NCBI GenBank assembly: GCA_002373755.1
Contig: DFJU01000063.1
Location: 1 to 32,068 of the forward strand
DNA: 32,068 bases
Origin: Bacteroidales bacterium UBA3663
GTDB lineage: Bacteria > Bacteroidota > Bacteroidia > Bacteroidales > UBA3663
Direction: 5' to 3'
Both the position numbers and the translations under genes were made by a program. The notes below the pieces were generated by a model. That model did not search any database, was not told where the DNA came from, and saw only the letters and a program-made list of their open reading frames with translations. Of the stretch, positions 16,611 through 24,550 are shown piece by piece. Position 1 is the stretch's first letter; the number at the start of each line of letters is the position of its first letter.

Positions 16611-16754
16611 CAGGTTATTAGGTCGTGAAGTTATAAGGTTTTTAGGCCATGCGGACGAAAGCCATTGGCCAAAAATCGCGTAGTGAGCCAAGTTCAAGGC
16701 TCTCATCGGAAAATAACCTTATAACCTCAAGACCTTACAACCTCAAAACCTCAA
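16611..16754 (+). repeat. Inverted pair of degenerate 8-bp tandem arrays between lpxC-fabZ and lpxA
   Basis: The right array, 16715-16754, is five successive 8-bp units with consensus AACCTYAA (AACCTTAT, AACCTCAA, GACCTTAC, AACCTCAA, AACCTCAA). The left part, 16611-16640, carries the reverse-complement motif in the same rhythm (AGGTTATT, AGGTCGTG, AAGTTATA, AGGTTTTT). About 25 of 30 positions pair between 16611-16640 and 16715-16744 over a 74-nt loop. The loop has a smaller GGCCA/TGGCC hairpin near 16645-16670. The array ends four bases before the lpxA ATG. Confidence 0.8.
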
Positions 16755-16758
16755 AATA

Positions 16759-17544
16759 ATGTCAAATATTTCACCATTGGCCTACATCGAGGAGGGTGCA
16801 AAAATCGGCGAAAACGTCAAGATTGGCCCATTCTCGTGCATCTATAGCGACACTGTCATTGGCGATGGCACAATCATTGAGAACAATGTGACCATCTTCC
16901 CGGGCGCACGCATCGGCAAGAACTGCCATATCTTCCCGGGCGCTTGTGTCGCAACAACGCCGCAGGACCTTAAGTTCAAGGGCGAGTACACCACTGTCGA
17001 GATTGGCGACGGCACAAACTTGCATGAGTGCGTCACCGTGCATCGTGCAACGGCCTCGAAGCAGGTGACAAAAATCGGCAAGAACTGTCTGATCATGGCC
17101 TATTGTCACGTAGCGCACGACTGTAACGTGGGCGACAATGTGATTATGTCCAACAGTGTCCAGATGGCCGGCGAGGTCGTGGTCGATCCGTTTGCCGTCA
17201 TCGGTGGCGGCACTTTGATTCACCAGTTCACCCACATCGGCAGCTACTGTATGATTCAGGGTGGTTCCGGTCTGACCAAAGACATTCCGCCGTACACGAT
17301 GGTGGGACGTTCGCCTGCCAAGTATATGGGCTTGAACAGCGTCGGCCTGCGCCGTCGCGGATTCACGGCCGAACAGGTGCTGAACATTCAGGAAATCTAC
17401 CGTGTCATCTACATGAGCGGCCTGAACACGACCCACGCCTGTGAGCGCGTTGAACAGGAATTTGCCCCATCGGCCGAGCGCGACTATATCTTGCGCTTCA
17501 TCAAGTCGAGCGATCGCGGCATCATTGCCGGAAACATAATGTAA
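16759..17544 (+). CDS. lpxA: UDP-N-acetylglucosamine O-acyltransferase
   Basis: The 261-residue protein has the normal LpxA length. Residues 1-185 are hexapeptide repeats of a left-handed beta-helix ([20 protein letters not shown]). The conserved AYCHVAHDCNVGDNV holds His117 and the catalytic-type His120 (equivalent to E. coli His125). The ending is helical (LRRRGFTAEQVLNIQEIYRV). It transfers the 3-hydroxyacyl chain from ACP to UDP-GlcNAc, the first step of lipid A synthesis. The gene follows lpxC-fabZ after the 8-bp arrays and precedes a small conserved gene by 24 nt. No separate promoter is seen. Confidence 0.96.
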   Translation: MSNISPLAYIEEGAKIGENVKIGPFSCIYSDTVIGDGTIIENNVTIFPGARIGKNCHIFPGACVATTPQDLKFKGEYTTVEIGDGTNLHECVTVHRATASKQVTKIGKNCLIMAYCHVAHDCNVGDNVIMSNSVQMAGEVVVDPFAVIGGGTLIHQFTHIGSYCMIQGGSGLTKDIPPYTMVGRSPAKYMGLNSVGLRRRGFTAEQVLNIQEIYRVIYMSGLNTTHACERVEQEFAPSAERDYILRFIKSSDRGIIAGNIM

Positions 17545-17568
17545 TACATCCTCAAAATAGAGAAAAAT

Positions 17569-18120
17569 ATGGTCTATAAATTTCGCGTACTGAGTGACGA
17601 AGTCGAAGGCTTTCGTCGTGAAATTGAGATTGATGCCGACGCAACGTTCCTCGACCTCAATAAAATACTGCTGAAGTGCTGCAAGTACAAAAGCGAGTTG
17701 ATGACGTCTTTCTTTGTCTGCAACGACGAGTGGGAAAAGACCTTGGAGATAACGGCCGTCGATATGAACGATGACCCGAAGGCTGAGCCGCTTCCGCTCA
17801 TGGAGAAGACGCACATCATCGACGTGATTTCGCCCGAAGCCGCTGCGAATAAGGCCAAGCTGCTTTTCCTGTTCGACACGATGTGCGAACGCACGCTGTT
17901 CATGCAGGTGCGCGAAGTCATCGACCACAAGCATCTGCTCGAGCCAGTCGTGACGTTGAGCGAGGGCAATGCACCAAAGCAGGAGGGCGACATCGATGCG
18001 CTCTTCAACGGCTTGTCGGACGAGACTTCGGACATGTATGGCGACGATGATTTCGATCCGTCAGAATTGGACGAGGAGGGCTTCCAGGACTTGGAGGAAA
18101 TGGAGTCAGGAAGTTTCTGA
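17569..18120 (+). CDS. Plasmid pRiA4b ORF-3-like family protein, 183 aa
   Basis: The N-terminal 140 residues fit the pRiA4b ORF-3-like (IS1096 TnpR-like) fold family as known in Bacteroidetes: YKFRVLSDEVEGFRREIEID, then ATFLDLNKILLKCCKY, FFVCNDEWEK and LLFLFDTMCERTLFMQV. The C-terminal tail (about 145-183) is strongly acidic and probably disordered (MYGDDDFDPSELDEEGF). Function is unknown; there is no transposase nearby, so the family name should not be read as mobile origin. It is the last gene of the lipid A operon, ending at a strong terminator. Confidence 0.75.
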   Translation: MVYKFRVLSDEVEGFRREIEIDADATFLDLNKILLKCCKYKSELMTSFFVCNDEWEKTLEITAVDMNDDPKAEPLPLMEKTHIIDVISPEAAANKAKLLFLFDTMCERTLFMQVREVIDHKHLLEPVVTLSEGNAPKQEGDIDALFNGLSDETSDMYGDDDFDPSELDEEGFQDLEEMESGSF

Positions 18121-18144
18121 TTGTCGAAGACTCTGCACAAAACG

Positions 18145-18180
18145 AAAAATGGAAAGTGTTATGCACTTTCCATTTTTTTT
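18145..18180. terminator. Bidirectional terminator between convergent genes
   Basis: A perfect 14-bp stem, AAAAATGGAAAGTG (18145-18158) with CACTTTCCATTTTT (18164-18177) around a 5-nt loop, runs into an uninterrupted T-tract on the plus strand and has a T-tract on the minus strand too. It serves both the lipid A operon and the convergent 243-aa gene. Confidence 0.92.
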
Positions 18181-18202
18181 GTCGTTCGTATTGGCTGTCG
18201 GC

Positions 18203-18934
18203 TCAGAAATCGATGGTCGGCTGATTCCTGTCGGCCTGCATTTTGGCTTTTTCCTGCGAGCGATAGTAGTAGATGATGCCGAACGCCTTGCACTTCTGAA
18301 GCCTGATGTCGAGCGGCAGGTCGGCATAGGTCGCTTCAACCTGATTCCAGATGTCGAGTATGATGTCGTCCGCCTGTGGCCGCATTGCAGAAACTTCATC
18401 GAGCGCCTTAGCCACATTTTCGCGTAGCAGGCGTTGGCTGAAGTAATGTTCGTTGAAATCGCCCCAATGTACCTTGACTTTTGCAATCGACGGGTTGTAG
18501 ACCGGCACACCGCCATTCAGCGTGCGTTCCTCTTCGGCCTTTATGATGCGTTCGCCCCATTCCTGCACGGCCGATTCGTTGGTCAAATCCGGCGTGTTGT
18601 AGTTGTCGATTGGCAGGCCGTATGGAATTTTGATTTCCTTGCGCAACTCGCCGCGCATGATAGCCATGTTCAGCACCTGAATGAAGTGCGAAACGTAGAG
18701 GCGCGCCAATTGCAGTTCCTTGCGGTAGGTCTTGCTCGATTTCGCGTGGAGGTCGTAGCACTGCTGGTATTTCGCTTGCGCGCGCTGGAAGTGGAGGAGG
18801 AATTGCTGTGCCTCTTGGGTAGTCTGGTAGCTGAGCACCAGCTCTCCGTTTTCGCGGTAGCCCTCCATCTCGACGGCCTTTTTCAAGGCGTAGAGTCGCG
18901 CCATGTCTGTTGCTGGAAGTCGGCGGTATGGCAT
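18203..18934 (-). CDS. Conserved Bacteroidales hypothetical protein, 243 aa
   Basis: I know no function. It is a soluble protein with long helical regions: MPYRRLPATDMARLYALKKA at the start, a charged middle (about 45-100) with likely coiled-coil character (FLLHFQRAQAKYQQCYDLHAK), and a C-terminal half with IIKAEEERTLNGG and DDIILDIWNQVEATYADLP. There is no signal peptide, membrane segment, metal motif or nucleotide-binding motif. The start codon lies 17 nt after the stop of the polyprenyl synthase gene, so the two are cotranscribed. Proteins with this opening (MPYRRLP) are, from memory, widespread in the order. Confidence 0.7.
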   Translation of the reverse strand: MPYRRLPATDMARLYALKKAVEMEGYRENGELVLSYQTTQEAQQFLLHFQRAQAKYQQCYDLHAKSSKTYRKELQLARLYVSHFIQVLNMAIMRGELRKEIKIPYGLPIDNYNTPDLTNESAVQEWGERIIKAEEERTLNGGVPVYNPSIAKVKVHWGDFNEHYFSQRLLRENVAKALDEVSAMRPQADDIILDIWNQVEATYADLPLDIRLQKCKAFGIIYYYRSQEKAKMQADRNQPTIDF

Positions 18935-18951
18935 AGTGTCAATGTGGTTTG

Positions 18952-19902
18952 TTAGCGGTTCCTATTTTCAAGTTTGTCGGTCAATGCCGTCAGAACTGCG
19001 AGTTTTTCGGCTGGAATTGGCAGGCGCGCCAGGTCATCTTTGGCCTTCTGTGCGTACGATGCGATGGCTTCGCGGCAGGCTTTCTCGGCTCCGCTTGTCA
19101 CGTAGTAGTTCTTGAAGGCCTCGATGTATGCATCTTCGCCGTCGGCCAATGTGACATTCGGCAGTGGCGCATTCTTCTCGGCCTGGATGCGCAGATAGGT
19201 CTTCTTGGCGCAAAGGATGTCGCCGCCGATGCGCTTGCCGAACGTGCGTGGGTCGCCCCAACAGTCAAGCCAGTCGTCTTGCAGCTGAAAGGCCAGTCCG
19301 AGGTCGATGCCGAAATCGTAGAGCGTCTGTGCCGATTTTTCGTCGGCTTTCCCGATGAGGGCACCCATTTTGAGCGCGCAGCCAAGCAGTACACTTGTTT
19401 TCAGACGAATCATTTCGATGTATTCTTCGGCCGACACATCGTTGCGGGTCTCAAACTCCATGTCAAGCTGCTGTCCTTCGCCGATTTCGATGTTGGTCGT
19501 GTTGAACAGGTCGATGACCGCTTTCAGACAATGCGCAGGTGCTTCGGCAATCATGCGGTAGGCCAATGCCTGCATCGCGTCGCCCGAAAGGATGGCTGTG
19601 TTGTCGTTCCACTTGACGTGTACGGTGGCGCGGCCACGGCGGTCGGGTGCCTTGTCCATCACGTCGTCGTGCAGCAATGTGAAGTTGTGATACATTTCAA
19701 GTCCGACGGCTGGCGTGATTGCTGGCCGGATGTCATCGCTGAACAGGTTGGCTGCCATCAGTACGAGAGTGGGGCGCAGTCGCTTTCCGCCCGTTTCAAG
19801 CGTGTAGCGGACGGGGTCGTAAAGGTGTGGTGCCAATGTCGGGTAGTCGATGTCGGCAATGCCCTGTTGGATAAGTTTCGAAAGTTCTTCGGATGTGTAC
19901 AT
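18952..19902 (-). CDS. Polyprenyl diphosphate synthase (farnesyl/geranylgeranyl-type)
   Basis: The 316-residue protein is a trans-isoprenyl diphosphate synthase. It has the GGKRLRP motif (38-44), the first aspartate-rich motif DDVMD (79-83, in LLHDDVMDKAPDRRGR), a GDAM segment near 107, and the second motif LQDDWLD (209-213) followed by the Lys of GKRIGGDI. It condenses isopentenyl diphosphate onto allylic diphosphates in the cytoplasm. Phe74 and Thr75 lie five and four residues before the first Asp, suggesting a short-to-medium chain product, but chain length is not certain. It precedes the 243-aa gene; ispH of the same isoprenoid supply is 2.7 kb away on the other strand. No clear promoter was seen. 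Confidence 0.9.
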   Translation of the reverse strand: MYTSEELSKLIQQGIADIDYPTLAPHLYDPVRYTLETGGKRLRPTLVLMAANLFSDDIRPAITPAVGLEMYHNFTLLHDDVMDKAPDRRGRATVHVKWNDNTAILSGDAMQALAYRMIAEAPAHCLKAVIDLFNTTNIEIGEGQQLDMEFETRNDVSAEEYIEMIRLKTSVLLGCALKMGALIGKADEKSAQTLYDFGIDLGLAFQLQDDWLDCWGDPRTFGKRIGGDILCAKKTYLRIQAEKNAPLPNVTLADGEDAYIEAFKNYYVTSGAEKACREAIASYAQKAKDDLARLPIPAEKLAVLTALTDKLENRNR

Positions 19903-19907
19903 AGACG

Positions 19908-19951
19908 TAAAAAAGAGGGAAGCCCTGCCCAGTTGATGGGGTAGGGCTTCC
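19908..19951 (-). terminator. Rho-independent terminator of tonB
   Basis: On the minus strand a 13-bp stem (plus coordinates 19918-19930 with 19939-19951, one G-T wobble) is followed by CTCTTTTTTA. It fills the gap between tonB and the polyprenyl synthase gene. Confidence 0.9.
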
Positions 19952-19968
19952 TGATGTTCTGTTTAGGA

Positions 19969-20667
19969 TTACTGCAGGCGGAAGGTTACAGGGAGTACGT
20001 ACTTAACACGTACGGCCTTGCCACGCTGCTTACCTGGTTTCCACTTCGGCATCGACTGCACTACGCGGATAGCCTCTTTTGAAAGCTCTTCTGCTGGTGA
20101 GCGCATAACCTCGATGTTGGCGATTGAACCATCTTTCTCGACGGTGAACGAAAGGGTAACACGACCCTGGATACCGTTTTCTGCAGCGAATGCAGGATAC
20201 TTCAGGTTCTTCTTGATGTAGGCCATCAGAGCGGCCTCACCGCCTGGGAACTCAGGCTGCTGTTCAACGACTGTGAAGATCTGGTTGCCTTCGGTTTCTT
20301 CTTCCTCCGATGGGCCAGAGTCGGCGCTAAGGTCAACGACTTCGACAACGGTGTTGTTGTCGTCTTCAAGACTCTGCATCTCGATTTCCTCGATTTCTAC
20401 ATCATCCTCGACGACGGTCAACTGCTCAATGACGTCGGGCATTGGCGGCGGCGGCGGCGGTGGAGGTGTATTGTTCTGTACGGTCATCACGATTTCCTCT
20501 TCTTCTTCGACCACATCGTTGCGAGCTGCGATGCTGCTGATGCGGCGTGAAGTATTGGCCCATTCAAGTCCAACGAAGAGGATCGCAAGAATACCTACAA
20601 GGCCAGTGAGGACATAAGTAGTCTTTCTGGACTCGAGATTCACTTTGGGATCTTTCTTGATTTCCAT
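19969..20667 (-). CDS. tonB: Energy transducer TonB
   Basis: The 232-residue protein has one membrane helix (17-35, TYVLTGLVGILAILFVGL) after a short cytoplasmic N-terminus. An eight-proline run (68-75) and a strongly acidic, probably extended periplasmic linker (about 78-130) follow. The TonB C-terminal domain (about 138-232) has the typical PEFPGGEAALMAYIKKNLKYP and GRVTLSFTVEKDGSI, then MPKWKPGKQRGKAVRVKYVLPV. TonB transmits the proton-motive force to outer membrane receptors such as the SusC protein at the left edge. No exbB/exbD genes are adjacent. It is monocistronic by its terminator; the promoter is at 20703-20710. Confidence 0.93.
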   Translation of the reverse strand: MEIKKDPKVNLESRKTTYVLTGLVGILAILFVGLEWANTSRRISSIAARNDVVEEEEEIVMTVQNNTPPPPPPPPMPDVIEQLTVVEDDVEIEEIEMQSLEDDNNTVVEVVDLSADSGPSEEEETEGNQIFTVVEQQPEFPGGEAALMAYIKKNLKYPAFAAENGIQGRVTLSFTVEKDGSIANIEVMRSPAEELSKEAIRVVQSMPKWKPGKQRGKAVRVKYVLPVTFRLQ

Positions 20668-20702
20668 GTGGGTTAAACTTTAATTTAGGTTAAATGGTAC
20701 GA

Positions 20703-20710
20703 CAAATGTA
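20703..20710 (-). promoter_or_regulatory. -7 element of the tonB promoter
   Basis: On the minus strand TACATTTG stands about 35 nt upstream of the tonB start. The -33 region (near 20731) is not a clean match. The 200-bp gap 20668-20868 holds this and the diverging porQ promoter, nothing else that I can see. Confidence 0.55.
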
Positions 20711-20774
20711 ACCCTTTTTTCTGTAGGACGCATAAATTTGAATGAAAAAAAACGGATTTCAGAAAAAATCGTTC

Positions 20775-20803
20775 TTGTTTGTGTAAAAAAATGGGTACTT
20801 TTG
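20775..20803 (+). promoter_or_regulatory. Promoter of the porQ-cmk-ispH-pfkA operon
   Basis: TTG at 20775-20777 and TACTTTTG at 20796-20803, with 18 bp between, fit the Bacteroidetes promoter. A mini-ORF, ATG TCT GAA TGA (20861-20872), overlaps the porQ ATG by its stop codon. Confidence 0.6.
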
Positions 20804-20868
20804 CATACAAAATCGGCATCTGAGCCGTTATTCCTGTGCCTAACGAAACATACGTTGGCGATGTCTGA

Positions 20869-21849
20869 ATGAAGAAAACAGTTTTTTTTGTCTGTATAGC
20901 CTTGTGCTCATCGATTCCCTTCGCCCGTGCGCAGGAAGTTGGTGAGTATGGTTTTCTTGAATTGCCGGTGTCGGCTCATGCTGCGGCTTTGGGCGGCATC
21001 TCGGTGAGCATCGTTGAGCCGGAATCTGCGTTGGCCGACCAGAACCCGTCGCTGCTTTGTCCGGAGATGTCGGGGCAGATGCAGTTGTCGTACATGAACT
21101 ACGTTTCGGATATCAACATGGGCTACGCGAGTTACACGGGCCTTTTCCGCACCGAGGGCGCATGGCAGATTGGCGCGCGGTTCCTCAACTACGGCACATT
21201 CGAGGGTTACGACGAAAACGGCATCTCGACCGGCACTTTCGGTGCACGCGATTTGGCGTTCAACGTCGGCCTCGGCTATCCAATCAGCCAACGATGGCGC
21301 ATCGGGGCTTCCGCGCGCGCTATATATAGTAAATATGAGCAGGAGTCGGCATTCGCGTTGGGCGTCGATGTCGGTTTGAATTACTACAACGAGGCGTCGG
21401 GCCGCAGCATTTCGATGGTCGTGTCCAATTTGGGCGGACAATTGAAGCGGTTGGATGACCGTCGATGCAAATTGCCGACACAGCTTGCCATCGGTCTGAC
21501 CAAAGAGGTCGCGCATTTGCCGTTCTGCTTCTCGCTGACGGGCATCAATTTGTTCGACTGGGATCAGGACTACGTGACTTCAAATGGCGAAACGCACAGT
21601 TACAGCAACGGCGAACAGTTGCTTAACCATCTGCTGTGGGGCGTCGAGTGGATTGCGTCCGATAATTTTTATGTGGCTGCGGCCTACAGCTATCGGCGGC
21701 AACGCGAATTTTCGGGCGACGGCGGTTTTTTGCGAGGCGTGTCGGTCGGCGCCGGATTGAACTGGGCTCGTCTGCAGATGCAGGTCAGCTACGCGAATTA
21801 TAACGCCGTTGACGGCTCTTTGCTTATTGGCGTCGGATATAAATTCTGA
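20869..21849 (+). CDS. porQ: Type IX secretion system protein PorQ
   Basis: The 326-residue protein begins with a signal peptide (1-21, ending PFARAQ) and is otherwise a beta-barrel-like PorV/PorQ-family outer membrane protein: [20 protein letters not shown] and [19 protein letters not shown] near the N-terminus, alternating strands and the terminal LLIGVGYKF with C-terminal Phe. The order porQ-cmk-ispH is, as I know it, conserved in Bacteroidales. In T9SS the PorQ protein works with PorU/PorV/PorZ in the attachment complex that removes C-terminal signals and anchors cargo. It is 11 nt upstream of cmk. Its presence supports T9SS export of the two proteins here with sorting-like tails. Confidence 0.88.
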   Translation: MKKTVFFVCIALCSSIPFARAQEVGEYGFLELPVSAHAAALGGISVSIVEPESALADQNPSLLCPEMSGQMQLSYMNYVSDINMGYASYTGLFRTEGAWQIGARFLNYGTFEGYDENGISTGTFGARDLAFNVGLGYPISQRWRIGASARAIYSKYEQESAFALGVDVGLNYYNEASGRSISMVVSNLGGQLKRLDDRRCKLPTQLAIGLTKEVAHLPFCFSLTGINLFDWDQDYVTSNGETHSYSNGEQLLNHLLWGVEWIASDNFYVAAAYSYRRQREFSGDGGFLRGVSVGAGLNWARLQMQVSYANYNAVDGSLLIGVGYKF

Positions 21850-21860
21850 ATCAAGAAGTT

Positions 21861-22553
21861 ATGAAAAAAATTACGATAGCATTTGATGGCCACTCGTCTT
21901 GTGGCAAGAGTACGATGGCCAAGACGTTGGCCGAAAAATTGGGCTACCTGTATGTCGATACGGGTGCGATGTATCGGGCAGTGACGCTCTATGCGTTGCG
22001 CAACGGCATCATGGACGGCAAGTCGAAAACGATAGACGAAGCAGCGTTGCAGAATGTCATCGGCAGTATTGAGATAACGCAGAAGCGTGAAGACGGCAAG
22101 GTGCGGACTTATTTGAATGGCGAATGTGTCGAGACTGAAATCCGACAGATGGAGGTCTCGTCGTGTGTAAGCCCGATTGCGGCTCTCGGATTCGTGCGTA
22201 AGCAGCTCGTGGCGTGCCAGCAGCAGATGGGCAAGGATGGCGGCATCGTGATGGACGGCCGCGACATCGGTACTGTCGTATTCCCACACGCCGAACTGAA
22301 GGTTTTCGTAACGGCATCGGCCGAGGTGCGCGCGCAACGCCGTCTGGCGGAATTGCAGGCCAAGGGCGACACGAAATTGACGTTGGCCGAAGTGCAGAAG
22401 AACATCGAGGAACGCGACTACATCGATTCACATCGCGAAGTAACGCCGCTGGTTCAGGCTCCGGATGCGCTCTTGTTGGACAACAGCAACCTCACCATCG
22501 AACAACAGAACGAAATGGTGCTGGAGTGGGCGCGCAAGGCCATGCAGAAGTGA
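21861..22553 (+). CDS. cmk: Cytidylate kinase
   Basis: The 230-residue NMP kinase has the P-loop GHSSCGKST (10-18), the nucleotide-binding DTGAMYRAV (33-41), the conserved [12 protein letters not shown] (131-142) and [10 protein letters not shown], then [14 protein letters not shown]. It phosphorylates CMP and dCMP with ATP to recycle pyrimidines. The insertion between P-loop and core is of the normal long bacterial type. It lies between porQ (11 nt) and ispH (27 nt) in one operon. Confidence 0.95.
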   Translation: MKKITIAFDGHSSCGKSTMAKTLAEKLGYLYVDTGAMYRAVTLYALRNGIMDGKSKTIDEAALQNVIGSIEITQKREDGKVRTYLNGECVETEIRQMEVSSCVSPIAALGFVRKQLVACQQQMGKDGGIVMDGRDIGTVVFPHAELKVFVTASAEVRAQRRLAELQAKGDTKLTLAEVQKNIEERDYIDSHREVTPLVQAPDALLLDNSNLTIEQQNEMVLEWARKAMQK

Positions 22554-22580
22554 TTTTTACTGATTCAAACATAGAGTAAA

Positions 22581-23450
22581 GTGACGGTTGAAGTCGATAA
22601 GGAATCGGGATTCTGCCCGGGCGTGGTGAGTGCCATCCGCAAGGCAGAAGGCGAGTTGAAGACCCGTCGGACGCTTTATTGCTTGGGCGACATCGTCCAC
22701 AACAGCATGGAAGTGCGCCGACTGGAAGAACTGGGGCTTGTCACAATCCGCAAGGAGGATTTGGAAGGCTTGAGCGACACGAAAGTGCTGCTGCGTGCTC
22801 ATGGCGAGCCGCCTGCAACATATCAGTTGGCCGCGAGCCGAGGTATTGAGATTGTCGATGCGACTTGTCCGGTGGTGCTTCAGTTGCAGAAGAAGATCCG
22901 TCGGATGTATGAGGCCGAGCCGGATTCGCAAATCGTCATTTTTGGCAAGCACGGTCACGCTGAAGTGGTCGGATTGGTCGGACAGACCGATAATACGGCA
23001 ATCGTTGTCGAACATGACGACGAGTTGGACAAAATCGACTACAGCCGGCCGGTGAGGCTTTTTTCGCAGACGACGATGTCGGTCGAACAGTTCCGGCAAC
23101 TGTGTGTCGAAGTCGGCCGTCGGATGAAGAACCCTTCTGACTTGCAGACCTACGACACCATTTGCCGTCAGGTTGCCAACCGTATTCCGCATATGCGGGC
23201 ATTTGCTATGCGGCACGATGTGGTGCTGTTCGTGAGCGGCCGAAAGTCGAGCAACGGCAAGGCGCTTTTCGAAGTCTGCCAGTCTGCAAATCCGCGTAGC
23301 TACTTTGTGAGCCAGCCAGACGAGGTCTCGGCCGACATGGTGCAGGGTGCGGAGAGCATCGGCGTGTGTGGCGCGACGTCAACGCCGCGTTGGCAGATGG
23401 AGCAGGTGGCCAGCCGTGTGGCGCAATGGAGTGGGAAGAATGAATGTTAA
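22581..23450 (+). CDS. ispH: 4-hydroxy-3-methylbut-2-enyl diphosphate reductase
   Basis: The start must be GTG at 22581: an in-frame stop (TAG, 22572-22574) lies just upstream, and the next methionine would remove an iron-sulfur ligand. The 289-residue enzyme keeps the three cluster cysteines Cys12 (GFCPGV), Cys96 (DATCPVV) and Cys195 (DTICRQ). Substrate residues also show: His40, His74 (LRAHGEPP), GHAEVVG and Asn225 (SSNGKA). It makes IPP and DMAPP, the last step of the MEP pathway, feeding the polyprenyl synthase encoded nearby on the other strand. The gene is in the porQ operon with cmk before and pfkA after. Confidence 0.95.
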   Translation: MTVEVDKESGFCPGVVSAIRKAEGELKTRRTLYCLGDIVHNSMEVRRLEELGLVTIRKEDLEGLSDTKVLLRAHGEPPATYQLAASRGIEIVDATCPVVLQLQKKIRRMYEAEPDSQIVIFGKHGHAEVVGLVGQTDNTAIVVEHDDELDKIDYSRPVRLFSQTTMSVEQFRQLCVEVGRRMKNPSDLQTYDTICRQVANRIPHMRAFAMRHDVVLFVSGRKSSNGKALFEVCQSANPRSYFVSQPDEVSADMVQGAESIGVCGATSTPRWQMEQVASRVAQWSGKNEC

Positions 23451-23489
23451 CCCAAATTATATTTTTAACAACTAATTTTATTTTCAATT

Positions 23490-24473
23490 ATGGCAGAAAT
23501 TAAAAGTGTGGGCATTCTCACCAGCGGTGGCGATGCACCTGGCATGAACGCAGCTATTCGTGCCGTGACCCGAAGTGCCATTTTTGCAGGTTTGCGTGTG
23601 TATGGTATTCGTCGTGGTTATCAGGGACTTATCGAAGATTGCATTTCGGAATTCGAGACGCAGAGCGTGAGCAACATCATCTCGCGTGGTGGTACGATTC
23701 TGAAAACAGCGCGTAGCAAGGAATTCCAGACTCCGGAAGGCCGTGCCAAGGCGTACGAGAATTTGCAGAAACATGGCATCGATTCGCTGGTCGTCATTGG
23801 TGGCGATGGTTCAATCACCGGTGCGTCGATTTTCAGCAAGGAGTACAACATCCCGATCGTCGGCCTGCCTGGAACTATCGACAATGACTTGGCTGGCACC
23901 GATTTCACCATCGGCTACGACACAGCCATGAACACCATTATGGATTGCGTCGATAAGATTCGCGACACCGCAACGTCGCATGCCCGTCTGTTCTTCATCG
24001 AGGTGATGGGCCGCGATGCCGGTTTCCTGGCTCTGAACAGTGCAATCGCAACGGGTTGCGAGGATGTAATCATTCCGGAGGAAAAGACTCAGTATGAGCA
24101 GCTCAAGTCGCTCATCGAGAATGGTTTCCGTAAGAGCAAGTCGTCGGCACTCGTAATCGTGACCGAGAGCAAAGACCCCAATGGCGGTGCGATGGGATTG
24201 GCGCGCAAAATGTCGGAAGAATTTCCGGAGTACGATGTGCGTTGCTCGATTCTGGGCCACTTGCAGCGAGGCGGTTCGCCGACGGCATCCGACCGTATTT
24301 TGGCATCGCGTACCGGCTACGCGGCTGTCGAGGCTCTCTTGCAGGGCCAGCGCAATGTGTTGATCGGTGTCCGTAACGACGAGGTGGTCAACATTCCATT
24401 CGCTAAGGCCATCAAGAAGGACAAGCCGATTGATCCGGAACTGTTGAAGGTGCTGCGTGTGCTTTCTATCTGA
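23490..24473 (+). CDS. pfkA: ATP-dependent 6-phosphofructokinase
   Basis: The 327-residue enzyme has the ATP-type signature GGDAPGMN (13-20), GGDGS at 104-108 (pyrophosphate-dependent enzymes have GGDD there) and the catalytic PGTIDND (Asp131 as base). It also shows MGRDAGFLA and the effector/substrate region [15 protein letters not shown]. It commits fructose 6-phosphate to glycolysis. Its length is that of the bacterial PfkA. The gene follows ispH by 39 nt in an A/T-rich leader without a recognisable promoter and ends at a terminator shared with dnaA. Confidence 0.96.
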   Translation: MAEIKSVGILTSGGDAPGMNAAIRAVTRSAIFAGLRVYGIRRGYQGLIEDCISEFETQSVSNIISRGGTILKTARSKEFQTPEGRAKAYENLQKHGIDSLVVIGGDGSITGASIFSKEYNIPIVGLPGTIDNDLAGTDFTIGYDTAMNTIMDCVDKIRDTATSHARLFFIEVMGRDAGFLALNSAIATGCEDVIIPEEKTQYEQLKSLIENGFRKSKSSALVIVTESKDPNGGAMGLARKMSEEFPEYDVRCSILGHLQRGGSPTASDRILASRTGYAAVEALLQGQRNVLIGVRNDEVVNIPFAKAIKKDKPIDPELLKVLRVLSI

Positions 24474-24493
24474 TTTACAGATTGCTATAAACA

Positions 24494-24530
24494 AAACGAG
24501 CCGAGAGGAATTATCCTTCTCGGCTCGTTT
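24494..24530. terminator. Terminator between convergent pfkA and dnaA
   Basis: AAACGAGCCGAGA (around 24494-24506) pairs with TCTCGGCTCGTTT (24518-24530). The T-tracts on both sides are short and interrupted, so it is weaker than the one at 18145 but works in both directions. Confidence 0.8.
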
Positions 24531-24550
24531 CGTTTATCTTGAGGAATGTC

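Noticed and set aside
17569..18120. Mobile element suspected from the pRiA4b/IS1096 family name
   Set aside because: No transposase, terminal repeats or target duplication; the gene sits in a stable lipid A operon.
18949..19944. 331-codon plus-strand ORF
   Set aside because: Antisense to the polyprenyl synthase gene, which has both aspartate-rich motifs.
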